DNA from: Zea mays
Lineage: Eukaryota; Streptophyta; Magnoliopsida; Poales; Poaceae
Direction of reading: 5' to 3'
Assembly: GCF_902167145.1 (NCBI RefSeq)
Contig: NC_050097.1
Coordinates: forward strand, 143,245,982-143,309,981
DNA length: 64,000 bases
Made by a program: the position numbers and the translations under genes. The number at the start of each line of letters is the position of its first letter. Within the stretch, counting starts at the first letter, position 1. Positions 22,701-33,222 of the stretch are shown piece by piece. Under the pieces are notes generated by a model that saw only the letters and a list, made by a program, of their open reading frames with translations, did no database searches and was not told where the DNA came from.

Positions 22701-23095
22701 CTTACTTAATTGGGTTGGTATCTACTTACACCTAGTAACTGCTAATAAAATTTTGACCAACTTTAAAAGCAATGCTCACCTTTAACCATCCTCTTTGGTA
22801 AGCCTCACATCCCCTAGGTCAAGAACAGATACCGTAGGATGAGGTGCATGGAGGATGTTGTGATGAGTTTGTGAGTGGTCTAGGCCATCGTCTCCCAGTC
22901 AACTTTGTGTTGTTGGACCGTGTCTTCGCATGATATAATTATTTAACTATTTTGTACAGAACTCCGTTATATATAAATGATGTAACATTCATTTGTGTAC
23001 CATGAGTCATCATATGTGTGAGACTTGGTCCCATCACACTTGGTGAATTATATTTCACTCCCGAGTCTTGGTGCCCCCGAAACCCGGGTGTGATA
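19716..23095 (+). repeat. Element B 3' LTR (3.38 kb)
   Basis: It starts TGTAAAGCCCAAAATTGG and ends CCCGGGTGTGATA; the 5' LTR ends in TGTGACA, so the terminal CA has mutated to TA. The TATA box TATAAAAG is at 20506-20513. It has a 29-bp tandem duplication (22539-22567 and 22568-22596) and has lost ~98 bp relative to 9326-9423. Confidence 0.9.
22539..22596. repeat. 29-bp perfect tandem duplication in element B 3' LTR
   Basis: GCAGAGTGTAAAACTGGTAT plus ATCAGCCAT occurs twice head to tail. Only one copy exists in the 5' LTR, so it arose after insertion. Confidence 0.9.
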
Positions 23096-23186
23096 GTTGG
23101 ACAACAGCAGGCAGTTTAGTTGGAAATGGTTATGAGCAAAGGGCCATTGCCATTCTGGTGGTGTCTTGATGGGGGTCAAGGGTGAC
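23096..23186 (+). pseudogene. LINE endonuclease fragment, left of element D
   Basis: Reads LDNSRQFSWKW then, after an in-frame TGA, AKGHCHSGGVLMGVKGD. This matches the plant LINE endonuclease stretch ending in the SGGVLMGV-type motif. Its frame continues across element D at 28386 (SLQVEKWGIFNYG). Confidence 0.75.
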
Positions 23187-23636
23187 TATTATAGATGTTT
23201 TTGTGGGCCGCCAATTCACAAGGCGCAGAAATAGGAAAGAGGAGATAAGTCAGGAATAGTTTCTGTTTTATCAGTTCCTAGATAATAGGTTCGTTCCTTT
23301 TTATGTGGCTAAATAGTAGCAGTTCCTAAATAATAGGTTAGTTCCTTTTTATGTGGCTAAATAGTAGCAGTAGATATGTCTATCCTGAGACCGCCTATGG
23401 CTATAAAGGCGGCTGGGCATCAGCTGTAATAATCAACCAGGAATAAGATCTCCCTTCTGTTTGGGCGAGATCACCTGGGATCATCCTGGCCACGCACGAC
23501 GCCGGTGCAGGAGATCTGGGTGATCAGCGCCCTCTTCTTCCATACACCTTGCGCCACTCCAATCTCCCTCTCCACTCCCCATTGAAGGACACTAGGAAAC
23601 CAAGGTTACGGACTCACCAGCGAGGAGTCGATAACA
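23187..23636 (+). repeat. Element D 5' LTR (450 bp)
   Basis: It begins TATTATAGATG (the first TG mutated to TA) and ends GTCGATAACA. The TATA box TATAAAG is at 23402-23408. It contains two near copies of a ~48-bp unit, AGTTCCTAAATAATAGGTT plus AGTTCCTTTTTATGTGGCTA (about 23264-23366). Confidence 0.93.
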
Positions 23637-23639
23637 ATT

Positions 23640-23650
23640 TGGTATTAGAT
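23640..23650 (+). other. Element D primer-binding site
   Basis: TGGTATTAGAT, three bases after the LTR, resembles the initiator-tRNA site TGGTATCAGAG. Confidence 0.75.
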
Positions 23651-23671
23651 TCAGCAGACGCAGCGACAATC

Positions 23672-24720
23672 ATGTCCGGCGTCATGCCCGATCCTGAAGA
23701 CAAGAGCACAGAATAGAAGATGGACTTCCTCATGGATGCAATGAACAGGATGTTGGGTCAGCTGACAACCATGAATGGTCGGCTGGACACCCATGATCAT
23801 CGATTGGCGCGGGTGGAAACGGTTCCACCCGACGGCGTCCAGCTAGAGGAAATCACGAAGATTGACGACGGCGACGGACCACCACACCAGGGCGACCACG
23901 ACAGCAACAATGGTGGCCATCAGGCCCCACGTCGCGGGCGTAGTGATGGGGGCAGCGAATTCTACAGCCGCCCGGATCATTATGGCTAACCACATGGCTA
24001 TGGTCGCGATCGGGGTCGTGACGATGAAGGCGGCGGCCGTCCACTGCGACCCAACTTTCCATCCTTCGACGGCGAACCATGGCAGAAGAAAAAGTTTGGC
24101 TAGCATCATTACACTTGGAGGGAGTAGCAGCCGAGTGGTACTATGCCCTGGAACGTGATCATTGCATTCTGTCGTGGGCGCGATTTGTTGACTACATCCA
24201 CATGAGGTTTGGACCACCCATCCAATCCAATGGCCTGGCAAAACTGAAAGCCCTTTATAGGACAGGCACCGTGGAGGCATATCAACGACAGTTTTCAGTC
24301 TTGCTTTGTCGCTGTGATGACTTGTCTCCTATGCAGTAGGTGAACATGTTTACAGCAGGTCTTGGAGATCCCCTCCGCACCGATGTTGAGTTGCTGGCCC
24401 CGACAAACCTACAGACCGCAATGAGTCTGGCCCGTGCTTATGAGCGCAAGGAGGAGAACATTGCAGCACTTAGAGATAGACAAAGTCACCGGAACCCATC
24501 CACCATCAAAGGGACTGGTTCAGGACCGGGGGCCAGGCCGGTTGCTACGAATCGGTCGCGTTTCAGACGTCTAACACTAGAAGAATTAGCAGTGAAACGG
24601 GCAAGTGGAGAATGTTACCACTGCAACGAGAAGTACTCGGTTGATGACAAGTGCACCGCAAGGGGGGTATTCTTGCTCGAAATGGACGACGACATGGAGG
24701 AAGATGCAGCAGCGGAAGAC
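23672..24720 (+). pseudogene. Element D gag (broken)
   Basis: The likely start is ATG at 23672 (MSGVMPDPEDKSTE), with an in-frame TAG at 23714-23716; the frame continues through MDFLMDAMNRMLGQLTTMNG and a TAA at 23987-23989. A deletion near 24075-24095 removes part of the core and shifts frame. The next frame has SLHLEGVAAEWYYALERDH, a TAG at 24337-24339, then FTAGLGDPLRTDVELL. The nucleocapsid motif CYHCNEKYSVDDKC (near 24615) is the Reina-type C-x2-C variant with aspartate where histidine is expected. Confidence 0.87.
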
Positions 24721-27700
24721 CTGGGCATTTCTCTTCATGCCCTCATGGGCATTGACATCAGCAGCACCATGAAGCTCCAGGTCAGGGTCAAGGATCGGAC
24801 ATTGGTGGCGCTGGTGGACACGGGCTCTACCCACACATTCATCCGGGAAGCTGTGGCCACCCAGCTGGGCCTCCAAGTCACACCAAGACCGGGTCTCTCC
24901 GTCAAGGTAGCAAACGGGGACAACATCGCCAGCAGCGGGATATATTCCAAGCTCCGAATTACTATTGCCGAGGAGACCTTCCACATCACCTGCTACGGTC
25001 TTCCTCTGGCCGGCTTCGACATTGTCCTGGGGGTCCAGTGGCTTCGGTCATTGGGACCCATATTGTGGAACTTCAACGCCTTATCCATGGAGTTCTGGCG
25101 CCTGGGATGCAAGGTGCGTTGGGTAGGACTGGGTGTGCCACATACTCAGTGCGCAACCCTATCCGAACCCCACGAACTACTACAGGCATTACTGCAGTCC
25201 TATGCCAACATCTTCGCTGAACCACGTGGCCTTCCGCCACCTCGGCGTCACGACCATCACATCAGGCTGCTGCCAGGGACGCCACCAGTTGCAGTTTGGC
25301 CCTACAGATACCCCCAATTGTTGAAAGACGAGATCGAGCGTCAGTGCGAAGACATGTTGCAGCAAGGCATCATTCGTGAGTGCACATCGGTCTACTCTTC
25401 TCCAGTGTTACTTGTGAAGAAAGCTGATAAATCCTGGCATTTCTGCATTGACTATCGGGCCCTCAATACCAAAACAGTCAAGGACAAGTTTCCCATTCTG
25501 GTGGTCGACGAACTCTTGGATGAGTTACACGGTGCCTGCTTCTTCACAAAGTTGGACCTCCACAGTGGATATCACCAAGTACGCATGCACCCAGATGATA
25601 TTGAGAAGACAGCGTTCCACACTCATCGAGGTCACTTCGAGTTTCTAGTCATGCCCTTCGGCCTCACCAACGCACCGTCCACATTTCAGGCCCTCATGAA
25701 TGATGTCCTGAAACCCTTCATCCAGAAGTTTGTCCTGGTCTTCTTCGATGATATTCTGGTATCCAGCTCTTCCTGGGCAGCGCACTTACAGCATGTCAGG
25801 GAAGTATTTACAACACTCCGAGCAAACAAGTTATCAGTCAAACAGTCCAAGTGTTCGTTTGGCAAAACATCAGTCGCTTACTTGGGTCATGTTATCTCAG
25901 CTCAGGGCGTTTCTATGGATTTGGATAAGGTGGCAGCAGTAGAAGTTTGGCCGCGCCCTCGGTCTATTCGGGCACTTCGAGGTTTTTTGGGTCTCACTGG
26001 CTATTACCGCAAGTTTATAGCGGATTATGGGTCCATAGCTGCACCCCTCACGGCTCTTCTCAAGCGTGAGGCATTCCGTTGGTCGGTAAGGGCAGAGGAG
26101 GCATTTCTTCAACTCAAGCAAGCCCTAATATCAGCACCACTGTTACAGATGCCGAATTTTTCTAAACAGTTTATAGTGGACTGTGATGCATTAGTGACTG
26201 GTTTTGGAGCAGTCCTTCATCAAGGAGATGCGGGAATTGATTGGTTTAGTCAAAGCAGTGAGGAATTGGAGACCATATTTATGGGGAAGAATTTTTCTGG
26301 TACGGACAGATCACTATAGCCTTAAATTCCTCTTGGATCAACGGTTGTCTACAATACCGCAACATACATGGGTCAGCAAATTGTTTGGATATGATCTGTC
26401 AGTGGAGTATAGGCCGGGCAAATTGAATGGTGTAGCAGATGCCTTGTCTCGACGCGACGAAGACACCGCAGAAATTAACAGCATCTCGGCACCGCATTTT
26501 CAGCTGTTTGACACCCTTCGCAATGAAGCTGCCACCGACCCACAGGTCTTAAGCTTGCGGGCTGCCATTACAGCGGGAACTGCAAAATCAGGATGGACAG
26601 AAGCTGATGGTCTGCTACTATTTCAAGGGAAGGTCTTCATTCCGGACGCTTCAGCTGTTTGGACAGAAATCCTGGCAGCAGCACACAATTGTGGTCACGA
26701 GGGCATTGAGAAGACTATACATCGATGGAGAGCATCCTTCTATAGCCCACAGGCCTTACGACGGGTCAGAGAATTTGTGCAAGCATGCACCACTTGCCAA
26801 CGGAATAAAACTGAGCATCTACATCCAGCAGGTCTGCTGCAGCCCCTGCCGGTACCATCGGAAATTTGGAACGACATCTCCATGGACTTTGTTGAAGGAT
26901 TTCCTAAGGTTGGTGGCAAGACAGTGGTATTAACAGTGGTCGACAGGTTCTCCAAGTTCGCCCACTTTATTCCTCTTGGCCATCCATATACCGCAGTGAC
27001 CGTGGCTAGGGCATTTTTCGAAGGGATTGTGCGCCTTCATGGTATTCCGTGCTCAATTGTAAGTGATAGAGATACAATGTTTACTAGTGCCTTCTGGTCC
27101 GAGCTTTTTCACCTTGCTAGGGTCAAGTTGTTACTTAGTTCCGCGTTTCACCCCCAGACCGATGAACAGTCGGAAGTGGTTAACAGAATTATTGTGATGT
27201 ACTTACGCTGCTTGGCAGGTGATCGGCCAAAAACTTGGTTACAATGGCTTCCATAGGCTTAATTTTGTTACAATACGTCATACCAGACTGCGGTCAAGTG
27301 CACTCCATTCAGGATTGTATATGGTCGGGACCCTCCAACATTGCTTTCATATACACCTGGGACAGCCAGAGTAGCTGCCGTCGATCAGCAACTTCAGGAT
27401 CGAGATGTTTTCTTGGTAGACATCAAACAAAGGCTAATCCAAGCTCAGGTAACAATGAAGCAGGTGCAAGACAGTGGCCGTCGAGATGTGCAGTATGCTG
27501 TCGGCGATTGGGTTTGGCTGCATCTGCACCAAAGGTCGGCAGTGGGTGTCACTCCAGCAGCAACATTCAAATTAGGACCTAAGTTCTATGGGCCATATCA
27601 AATTCTGCAACGCATTTGAGAGGTCGCCTATAAGCTACAGCTGCCAACCAATGCAAGAATCCATGATGTTTTTCATGTGGCACTTCTCAATAAATTCCAA

Positions 27701-28003
27701 GGGGAGCCCCCATCCACACTAGTACCCTTACCAACGATTCTGCATGGCAAGGTACTTCCGGTTCCAGCACAAGTAGTGAAGGCTCGTTTAAATAGAGGTG
27801 TTTGGGAGTTACTGGTCCAGTGGCTTGGACGTGAGCCGGCTGATGCTACATGGGAACAATGTAATGAGTTCAAGAGAAGATATCCAGAAATACAACTCGA
27901 GGATGAGTTGTTTGTCGGAGAGGAGGGAAATGTTATAGATGCTTTTGTGGGCCGCCAATTCACAAGGCGCAGAAATAGGAAAGAGGAGATAAGTCAGGAA
28001 TAG
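24721..28003 (+). pseudogene. Element D pol: protease, reverse transcriptase, RNase H, integrase, chromodomain (broken)
   Basis: Protease active site ALVDTGSTHTFI (about 24810). Reverse transcriptase has FCIDYRALNTKTVKDKFP, LHSGYHQVRM and catalytic FFDD at 25741-25752. In RNase H, HQGD is followed almost directly by RELIGLVKAV (about 26220-26250), so a stretch is deleted and the frame shifts. Integrase has an H-N-C-G-H-E-G then C-T-T-C zinc module, core MDFVEGFP, SDRDTMFTS and the HPQTD region. Stops lie at TAG 27254-27256, TAA 27260-27262 and TGA 27617-27619. The chromodomain (VWELLVQWLGREPADATWEQ, about 27800-27860) ends the protein. The last 24 codons and TAG (28001-28003) lie inside the 3' LTR. 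Confidence 0.92.
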
Positions 28004-28380
28004 TTTCTGTTTTATCAGTTCCTAAATAATAGGTTAGTTCCTTTTTATGTGGCTAAATAGTAGCAGTTCCTAAATGATAGGTTAGTTCCTTTTTATGTGA
28101 CTAAATAGTAGCAGTAGATATGTCTATCCTGAGACCGCCTATGGCTATAAAGGCGGCTGGGCATCAGCTGTAATAATCAACCAGGAATAAGATCTTCCTT
28201 CTGTTTGGGCGAGATCACCTGGGATCATCCTGGCCAAGCACGACGCCGGTGCAGGAGATCTGGGTGATCAGCGCCCTCTTTTTCCATACACCTTGCGCCA
28301 CTCCAATCTCCCTGTCCACTCCCCATTGAAGAACACCAGGAAACCAAGGTTACGGACTCACCAGCGAGGAGTCGATAACA
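27931..28380 (+). repeat. Element D 3' LTR (450 bp)
   Basis: It begins TGTTATAGATGC after the purine tract GGAGAGGAGGGAAA (27917-27930) and ends GATAACA. The terminal inverted repeat is TGTTAT/ATAACA. TATA box 28146-28152. The right target duplication GTGAC follows at 28381-28385. Confidence 0.95.
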
Positions 28381-28901
28381 GTGACTCTCTGCAAGTAGAA
28401 AAATGGGGAATTTTTAATTACGGAATTAAAGCAGTGATCAAGGACAGGAAATCTAATTTTCGTTGGTGTGCTATAAATTTGTATGGTCTGGCCAATCACC
28501 ATTTCTCTGGGATGTTTCTTCAGGAGCTTTCAGAATTATGTGAAAATGAGATATTGCCATTTATAATTAGGGGAGATTTTAACCTGATCAGGAGCGAGAG
28601 TGAGAAAAATTCCCTTCACATTGATCGGAATCTCATAGATATTTTTAATGGCTTCATACAAGATCATAATCTTAGAGAGGTGTCCATGGGCAGACTCAAA
28701 TACACCTGGTCTAACAAACAAAACATCCCTATGCTAGTTAAGTTGGACAGGTTTTTAATGTCAACTAATTGGGAGGATAGGTTTCCTCTATGCAGGGCAT
28801 GGGGTCTGACTAGGGTTGGATCTGACCATTGCCCATTTATTCTGGATTCTAGAGAGCGTAGAACTCCCAGGCATAGATATTTTTTCTTTGAGAATAACTA
28901 G
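28381..28901 (+). pseudogene. LINE endonuclease C-terminal half
   Basis: Apurinic-type endonuclease of LINEs, which nicks target DNA for target-primed reverse transcription. Visible motifs: FIIRGDFNLIRSESEKN (GDFN catalytic block), LKYTWSNKQNIPMLVKLDR (family motif TWSN...LDR) and VGSDHCPFIL (catalytic S-D-H). The first five bases are element D's target duplication. The frame ends at TAG 28899-28901. Confidence 0.9.
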
Positions 28902-30530
28902 CTTTTGGAGTCAAATTTCAAAGAGATTATCAGCAAGAAATGGAGAGAAATGGAGAAGAATAGGCCGGAGGACATCTACTCAGAACATGAAGAAAAAGGA
29001 GCTTCTTCAACAGTTGGGTGATCTAGATGAAGCGATTGGGGTTGCTGGAAACCCCGCATGGCTTTGGATGGAAATGCATGGAGTTGAGAAGAATCTGGAA
29101 CATATTTATCTTCTGGAAGAATTGTATTGGCAGCAAAGATCAGGGGAGAAGTGGACCTTGAAAGGGGATTCTAACTCTAGATTCTTTCACCTTTATGCAA
29201 ACATGCGAATGAGGAAGTGCAGTATTGCTTTATTGGAAACGGGAGACGGGGAGATCAGGGAATCGAATGAGTTGGTGGCTTTGTGGAATTTTACAAACTT
29301 TAGTTTGGTCCAACTGTCACTTGCAACATGAAGTTAGGGGAAAACTTTTGGATCAGGAGGCCAAAGCTTAGCAGGGAGGAATTAGAATCTCTTGCAAAGC
29401 CCTTTGGGGAAGAAGAGATCACTCAAGTTATTGAGAATTTAGACGTGGACGCTGCACCAGGACCAAATGAGTTTGGAGGTGCGGCTTTCTTTAAAAACTT
29501 CTGGCATATTATTAAAAGGGACATATTGAAGATGTTCAAGGATTTCTATGAAGGGAAGTTAGACGTTCATCGACTGAACTATGGAGTTATCAGGCTCATC
29601 CCCAAGGTCAAGGAGGCCAATAACATCAAACAATTCCGGCCCATTTGTCTTCTAAATGTAGACATCAAAATATTCACCAAAGGTCTTACAAATAAGCTTT
29701 CCTCGGTAGCCAAGAGGGGTCATCGGAGGAAATCAGACAAGTTTCTTAAAAACATAAACATTTTAGAAGGGTCGTCATCTGCACGAGGTGTTGCATGAGC
29801 TGAAAGCCTAAAAGAAGAAGGGGCTATTGTTGAAAATTGACTTTGAAAAAGCATACGACAAAGTCATGTGGGATTTCCTAGAGGAGATCATGAATTCCAA
29901 GAATCTTCCATCCAAATGGGTTGAGATGGTGATGAGGACTGTCAAGGGCAGCAAGTAGGGGTGGTAATAGATCACGATCCAAATACTTCTTCACAAAATG
30001 GTAGGGCCCTAAATAAATTTTAGTTCAAAAATGAATAGAAATAGAGCCTGGTCCTAATTCGATCCTTAAATCTTATAGTGTAAAATTTAGAGTCAATTGT
30101 CACCTATAGCGGCAAGGTGTGTATAAATGTCAACAATGAGATGAGCAACTTTTTTAGAACCTTTAGAGGGCTAAGGCAGGGCAATCCTCTTTCGCCTCTT
30201 CTATTCAATCTTGTGGCGGATGCGCTCGGTGTGTTGTTAGAGGAAGGGGTTGACAAAGGTCACATCTCCGGGGTACTGGGGATATCCTTCGAGGGGCATT
30301 TCTCACATCTAGTATGCAGACGACACAGTGATAATGATTGATGGGTCAGATAGGTCTATTATAAACTTGAGACTCATACTTTATTGCTTCGAATGGTTGT
30401 TTGGGCTGAGGATAAATTTTCACAAAAGTGAAGTGTATGGGTTTGGGTTTTCGCAGCAGGAAAAAAGAAAGGATGGAAAATATGTTCAATTTTGCGTTGG
30501 GATCTCTCCCCATGAAAAAGAAGGGTAAAC
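28902..30530 (+). pseudogene. LINE reverse transcriptase, split by a MITE
   Basis: Pre-RT region: LLEELYWQQRSGEKWTLKGD and SNSRFFHLYA (about 29115-29190). RT blocks: DAAPGPNEFGGAAFF, VIRLIPKVKEANNIKQFRPI, LLLKIDFEKAYDKVMWDFL (about 29825-29880). After the MITE: LRQGNPLSPLLFNLVADALG and the catalytic YADD at 30313-30324. At least four frame changes and stops (29332, 29796-29798 and others) break it. Family assignment is secure from block order. Confidence 0.9.
29956..30108. mobile_element. hAT-like MITE (153 bp) inside the LINE reverse transcriptase
   Basis: The LINE reading frame is interrupted by 153 bp flanked by GCAGCAAG (29948-29955) and GCGGCAAG (30109-30116), an 8-bp target duplication with one mismatch. 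Termini are TAGGGGTGGTAAT and the complement of ATTGTCACCTATA, matching at 9 of 13 positions. An 8-bp duplication and TAGGGGTG-like ends fit hAT-derived miniature elements. It has no coding capacity. Confidence 0.75.
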
Positions 30531-31796
30531 ACCTATCCTTTGGGGGGACTTTTTGACGAATTCCTGTCTAAGTAATTTTCCTATTTACACAATGGGTTTC
30601 TACCTTTTGCCCAAAGAAATTCACCGAAAAATGAAATCCTGTCGGGCTAATTTTTTTGGCAAGGGACCGATGATAAAAATAGTTCACATGGCTAAATGGG
30701 ATTCGATTACTAGGCCGAGAGACCAAGGTGGCTTGGAGTCATTGATATGTTAAACATGAATGAATGTCTGCTGGTGAAGTGGATCTGGAAAATATCTCAA
30801 GGCTCCAAAGACACTTGGTAGAAAATAATCAAAGCTAAATATATGCCAGATAACAACTTCTTGGTCTCCAAAATCAAGATGGTTTCTCAATTCTGGAAAG
30901 GTTTACACAAAGTTAAACATCTTTTTCAGTGGGGGCGGTGAATAAAGTCAAAGATGGGGAAGGAACCCTCTTCTGGTTTGACACTTGGATGTGCGAGGTG
31001 CCTCTCAGTGTAAGATATCCTAGATTTTTTGACATCTGCGAGAACAAAAAGGCTCTGGTAGCTGACTGTTTGGAAGATGGTAGCTAGAATGTGGATTTTA
31101 AGAGAGCTCTTACGGCTTCCGAATTTGGCGAGTGGAAGGAACTTTGTGCCAACCTTCAGGGTTACACCTAGTCTCAAGGAGGAGTCACAGTATCGTGGGC
31201 TTTGGATAAGTCTTATAAATTCACCACAAAACCACTTTACAGATTTAGAACCGATGGGGGAATCACTAAAAACATTCATGGTATAATCTAGAAGTACAGG
31301 GTACCTTTGAAAATTAAGATCTTCCTTTAGCAACTTTATAGTAGGAAAATCCAAGTGGCGATGGAGATGAAAAAAGGGTTTGGAAAGGAAGCGGTTCTTG
31401 CTCCCTTTGTGGAGAATTTGAAACTGCTGAACACATTTTCGCCCACTGTGTACTAGCCAAATACGTGTGGGGTTGCATTTACCTTGTCTTTGGTCTGAAC
31501 CCCCCTCCAGATCGGTGGAAGATTTTTTTTTTGGGGACCAAAACCTTTATATTTTCAAGTTTGCAGGGCTGTTTTGGGCCATGTGGTGTAATCGGAATAG
31601 GATGGCGATGGAGAAGCGGTTTCCTAAGAGCCCACATGAGATCTTATATAACGCCATATCTTTTCTGCAGAAATGGAAGTCTCTCCTCAAGCAAAAGGAT
31701 TTAGAGAAGGTGAGGTGTTTGATCAGCTCCCTGAAGAATTGGTTGTGTAATTTCCAACCAGCCTTAGGAGAGGTGTCTGACATCGAGGTTATCTGA
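30531..31796 (+). pseudogene. LINE C-terminal region
   Basis: Fragmented frames downstream of RT include LSNFPIYTMGFYLLPKEIHRK (written as two blocks in the DNA near 30560-30620) and a KWDSITRPRDQGG block. Near 31395-31500 there is a C-S-L-C-G-E-F-E-T-A-E-H-I-F zinc-type motif, common at the C-terminus of plant LINE RTs. Stops and frame changes are frequent. Confidence 0.8.
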
Positions 31797-31994
31797 GGCC
31801 GAGCTGGTGTTGGGTGGGTTGATACTTTGTTGCGTAGAGGCTGGAAGGGAGTGTGGGTGTTTGTGTGAGCTTAACGCTTTTTCCTTTGTTATCCTGTAAC
31901 TCTCTAGTGGTGTGTGTTAGTGGGGCCAATTCCTGGTTCGTGTTTTGTTCTGTTGAACCTAGGCTTTCTTATAAGTAACACTCCTTCAAAAAAA
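31797..31994 (+). other. LINE 3' untranslated region and A tail
   Basis: A T-rich region ending TAACACTCCTTCAAAAAAA (A7 at 31988-31994), as in plant L1 tails. The right target duplication should start at 31995 (GGTTCCTTCT), but its partner lies outside the window. Confidence 0.75.
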
Positions 31995-33180
31995 GGTTCC
32001 TTCTATTCTCAGTCCTCTCGTGCAGATAATTTAGGATGCCAAGATGCAATAGCTACTTCCAGGTCCGCCCTTTCTTGGACTCCCTCTCCCTCACCGAAAG
32101 TCCAACTCATCAGTTGCCCTGTTTTCATTCCAATATACCCTCAACACTAGGGTGATCAGTCATGTCAATGAGTACATCAAAACATACGGTTCCTGCAAGT
32201 GTCTGAAGGTTAAACAAAATGGACGCTGCTCCTTTATGTCCGTCGTCTTCAGGTTTTCAGTCTTCAGTTTCCACGTTTGCCTGCCGATGTCTGCGGTTGG
32301 ATCAGGGTGAACTGCGAGTTCTTCAACTACGTTCATCACAGAGCCACATTCTGCTCGGCTGCATGGTGTTAAGAGCCTACTATGCTGCCCTTCTGTTCAG
32401 AGTTTCAGACATTGCTAACGTCTTCAGAAAATGCGTGCAGGCCAGAGCTCATCGGTCACCGAGGCCAACAGGAAGAGCGATTTGTCGCTGGGAACGTCAA
32501 GACGTACGTCGTATTCCGCGACGTGGTTGGGCGTCTAGCTGCAGCGAGAAAGAAATTTCGCCCCTCTCCTTTTGCTCTTTCTAAATTTCTTTTCTGATAA
32601 AAGAAGTCAAGTATGGCCCAGTAATTCTGTAAGCTTGTAAACCGTCATCCCCTCTGCATATTCTGATTTTTTGGGGGAATTTTCCATGTCTTGTAAACGT
32701 TTGTTAAAAAGATTTTTACGACCCCACAAGTGGGAGACGATCGTACACAACATTTTGTGCTGATATAGAAATGCTTGAAAAAAGACCGAAGTTGTTGCCA
32801 TGCTCACACAAGAGCGCCCTACGCAATTTTGGCCTCGGCCTTGCGAGGAGAGCACACGCGTGGGCCGTGAACCAAACGAGAGCCCTAATGTCCGATCGAG
32901 GCACGTGGGGCGTGAGCCCGTGAATCGGCGCCATCAACCAGTCGTCGTCGGCCATGATCGTCGGAGATTCACCGCACGTTTGGTTCCAGCTACAGCTACA
33001 GATGGCCAAATAAGCATGTCTAGTTGGCCACCACGAGACACATAGGATGTGTTTGGTTGACCGGCCCAACCCATAACCAGGCCTGTTTTGTACAGTGTAG
33101 ATTTGTTTGGTTGCCTGGCCTAGCTCGGCAGTCTGGCTGAGGCGAGCCAGAAACAAATTTAGGCCTGGCTGAGTACAAAC
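31995..33180. other. Low-copy-looking flank with no recognisable gene
   Basis: Short frames exist near 32219-32600 (for example LIGHRGQQEERFVAGNVKTY on the plus strand), and splice-like TCTTCAG/GT sequences occur, but I recognise no family. At 33047-33062 GGATGTGTTTGGTTGA resembles the ends of Tourist/PIF-type elements, but I found no matching second end. It could be the remnant 3' part of a gene; no claim is made. Confidence 0.4.
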
Positions 33181-33222
33181 GTGAGGTTTCTAGGTTTTCA
33201 GTGCGGCCTGGCCCGACTTTGG

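Larger units (their letters stand above)
7483..23095 (+). mobile_element. Element B: gag-only gypsy (Tekay-like) element with 3.4 kb LTRs, split by element C
   Basis: Positions 7483-9702 and 20931-23095 are the same sequence in direct orientation and are the 3' parts of two LTRs. Between them (minus nested C) lie only about 2.2 kb of internal DNA: a leader, one gag gene and a polypurine tract, with no protease, reverse transcriptase or integrase. B is therefore best read as a non-autonomous relative of Tekay/Del-type chromoviruses, inferred from the MVNTR-type Gag start and the initiator-tRNA-like primer site. The 5' part of its 5' LTR is off the left edge because element A inserted there. 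B is itself inserted in the endonuclease region of the LINE, so its 5-bp target duplication (GTTGG at 23096-23100) cannot be checked on the left. Confidence 0.85.
23187..28380 (+). mobile_element. Element D: Reina-like chromovirus (5.2 kb), nearly full structure
   Basis: Two 450-bp LTRs flanked by a perfect TSD GTGAC (23182-23186 and 28381-28385). The LTRs differ at about 12 of 450 sites by hand (2.7 %). gag and pol sit in one long coding region, ending in a chromodomain that reads into the 3' LTR. Small size, short LTRs and the C-Y-H-C-type Gag motif suit the Reina clade. Coding is broken by stops and at least two internal deletions. It is inserted in the LINE endonuclease. Confidence 0.94.
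23096..31994 (+). mobile_element. LINE (L1-type non-LTR retrotransposon), split by B, D and a MITE
   Basis: Removing element D joins 23096-23186 to 28381 onward in one endonuclease reading frame, and removing the MITE repairs the reverse transcriptase. The order is endonuclease, reverse transcriptase, C-terminal zinc region, short 3' untranslated region and a 7-A tail (31988-31994). The 5' end lies left of element B, outside the window. Frames are broken by several stops and shifts. It is the oldest mobile element visible, since three others lie inside it. Confidence 0.9.

Noticed and set aside
33047..33062. Tourist/PIF-like terminus GGATGTGTTTGGTTGA
   Set aside because: No matching inverted end or TTA-type duplication found within several kb, so an element cannot be defined.
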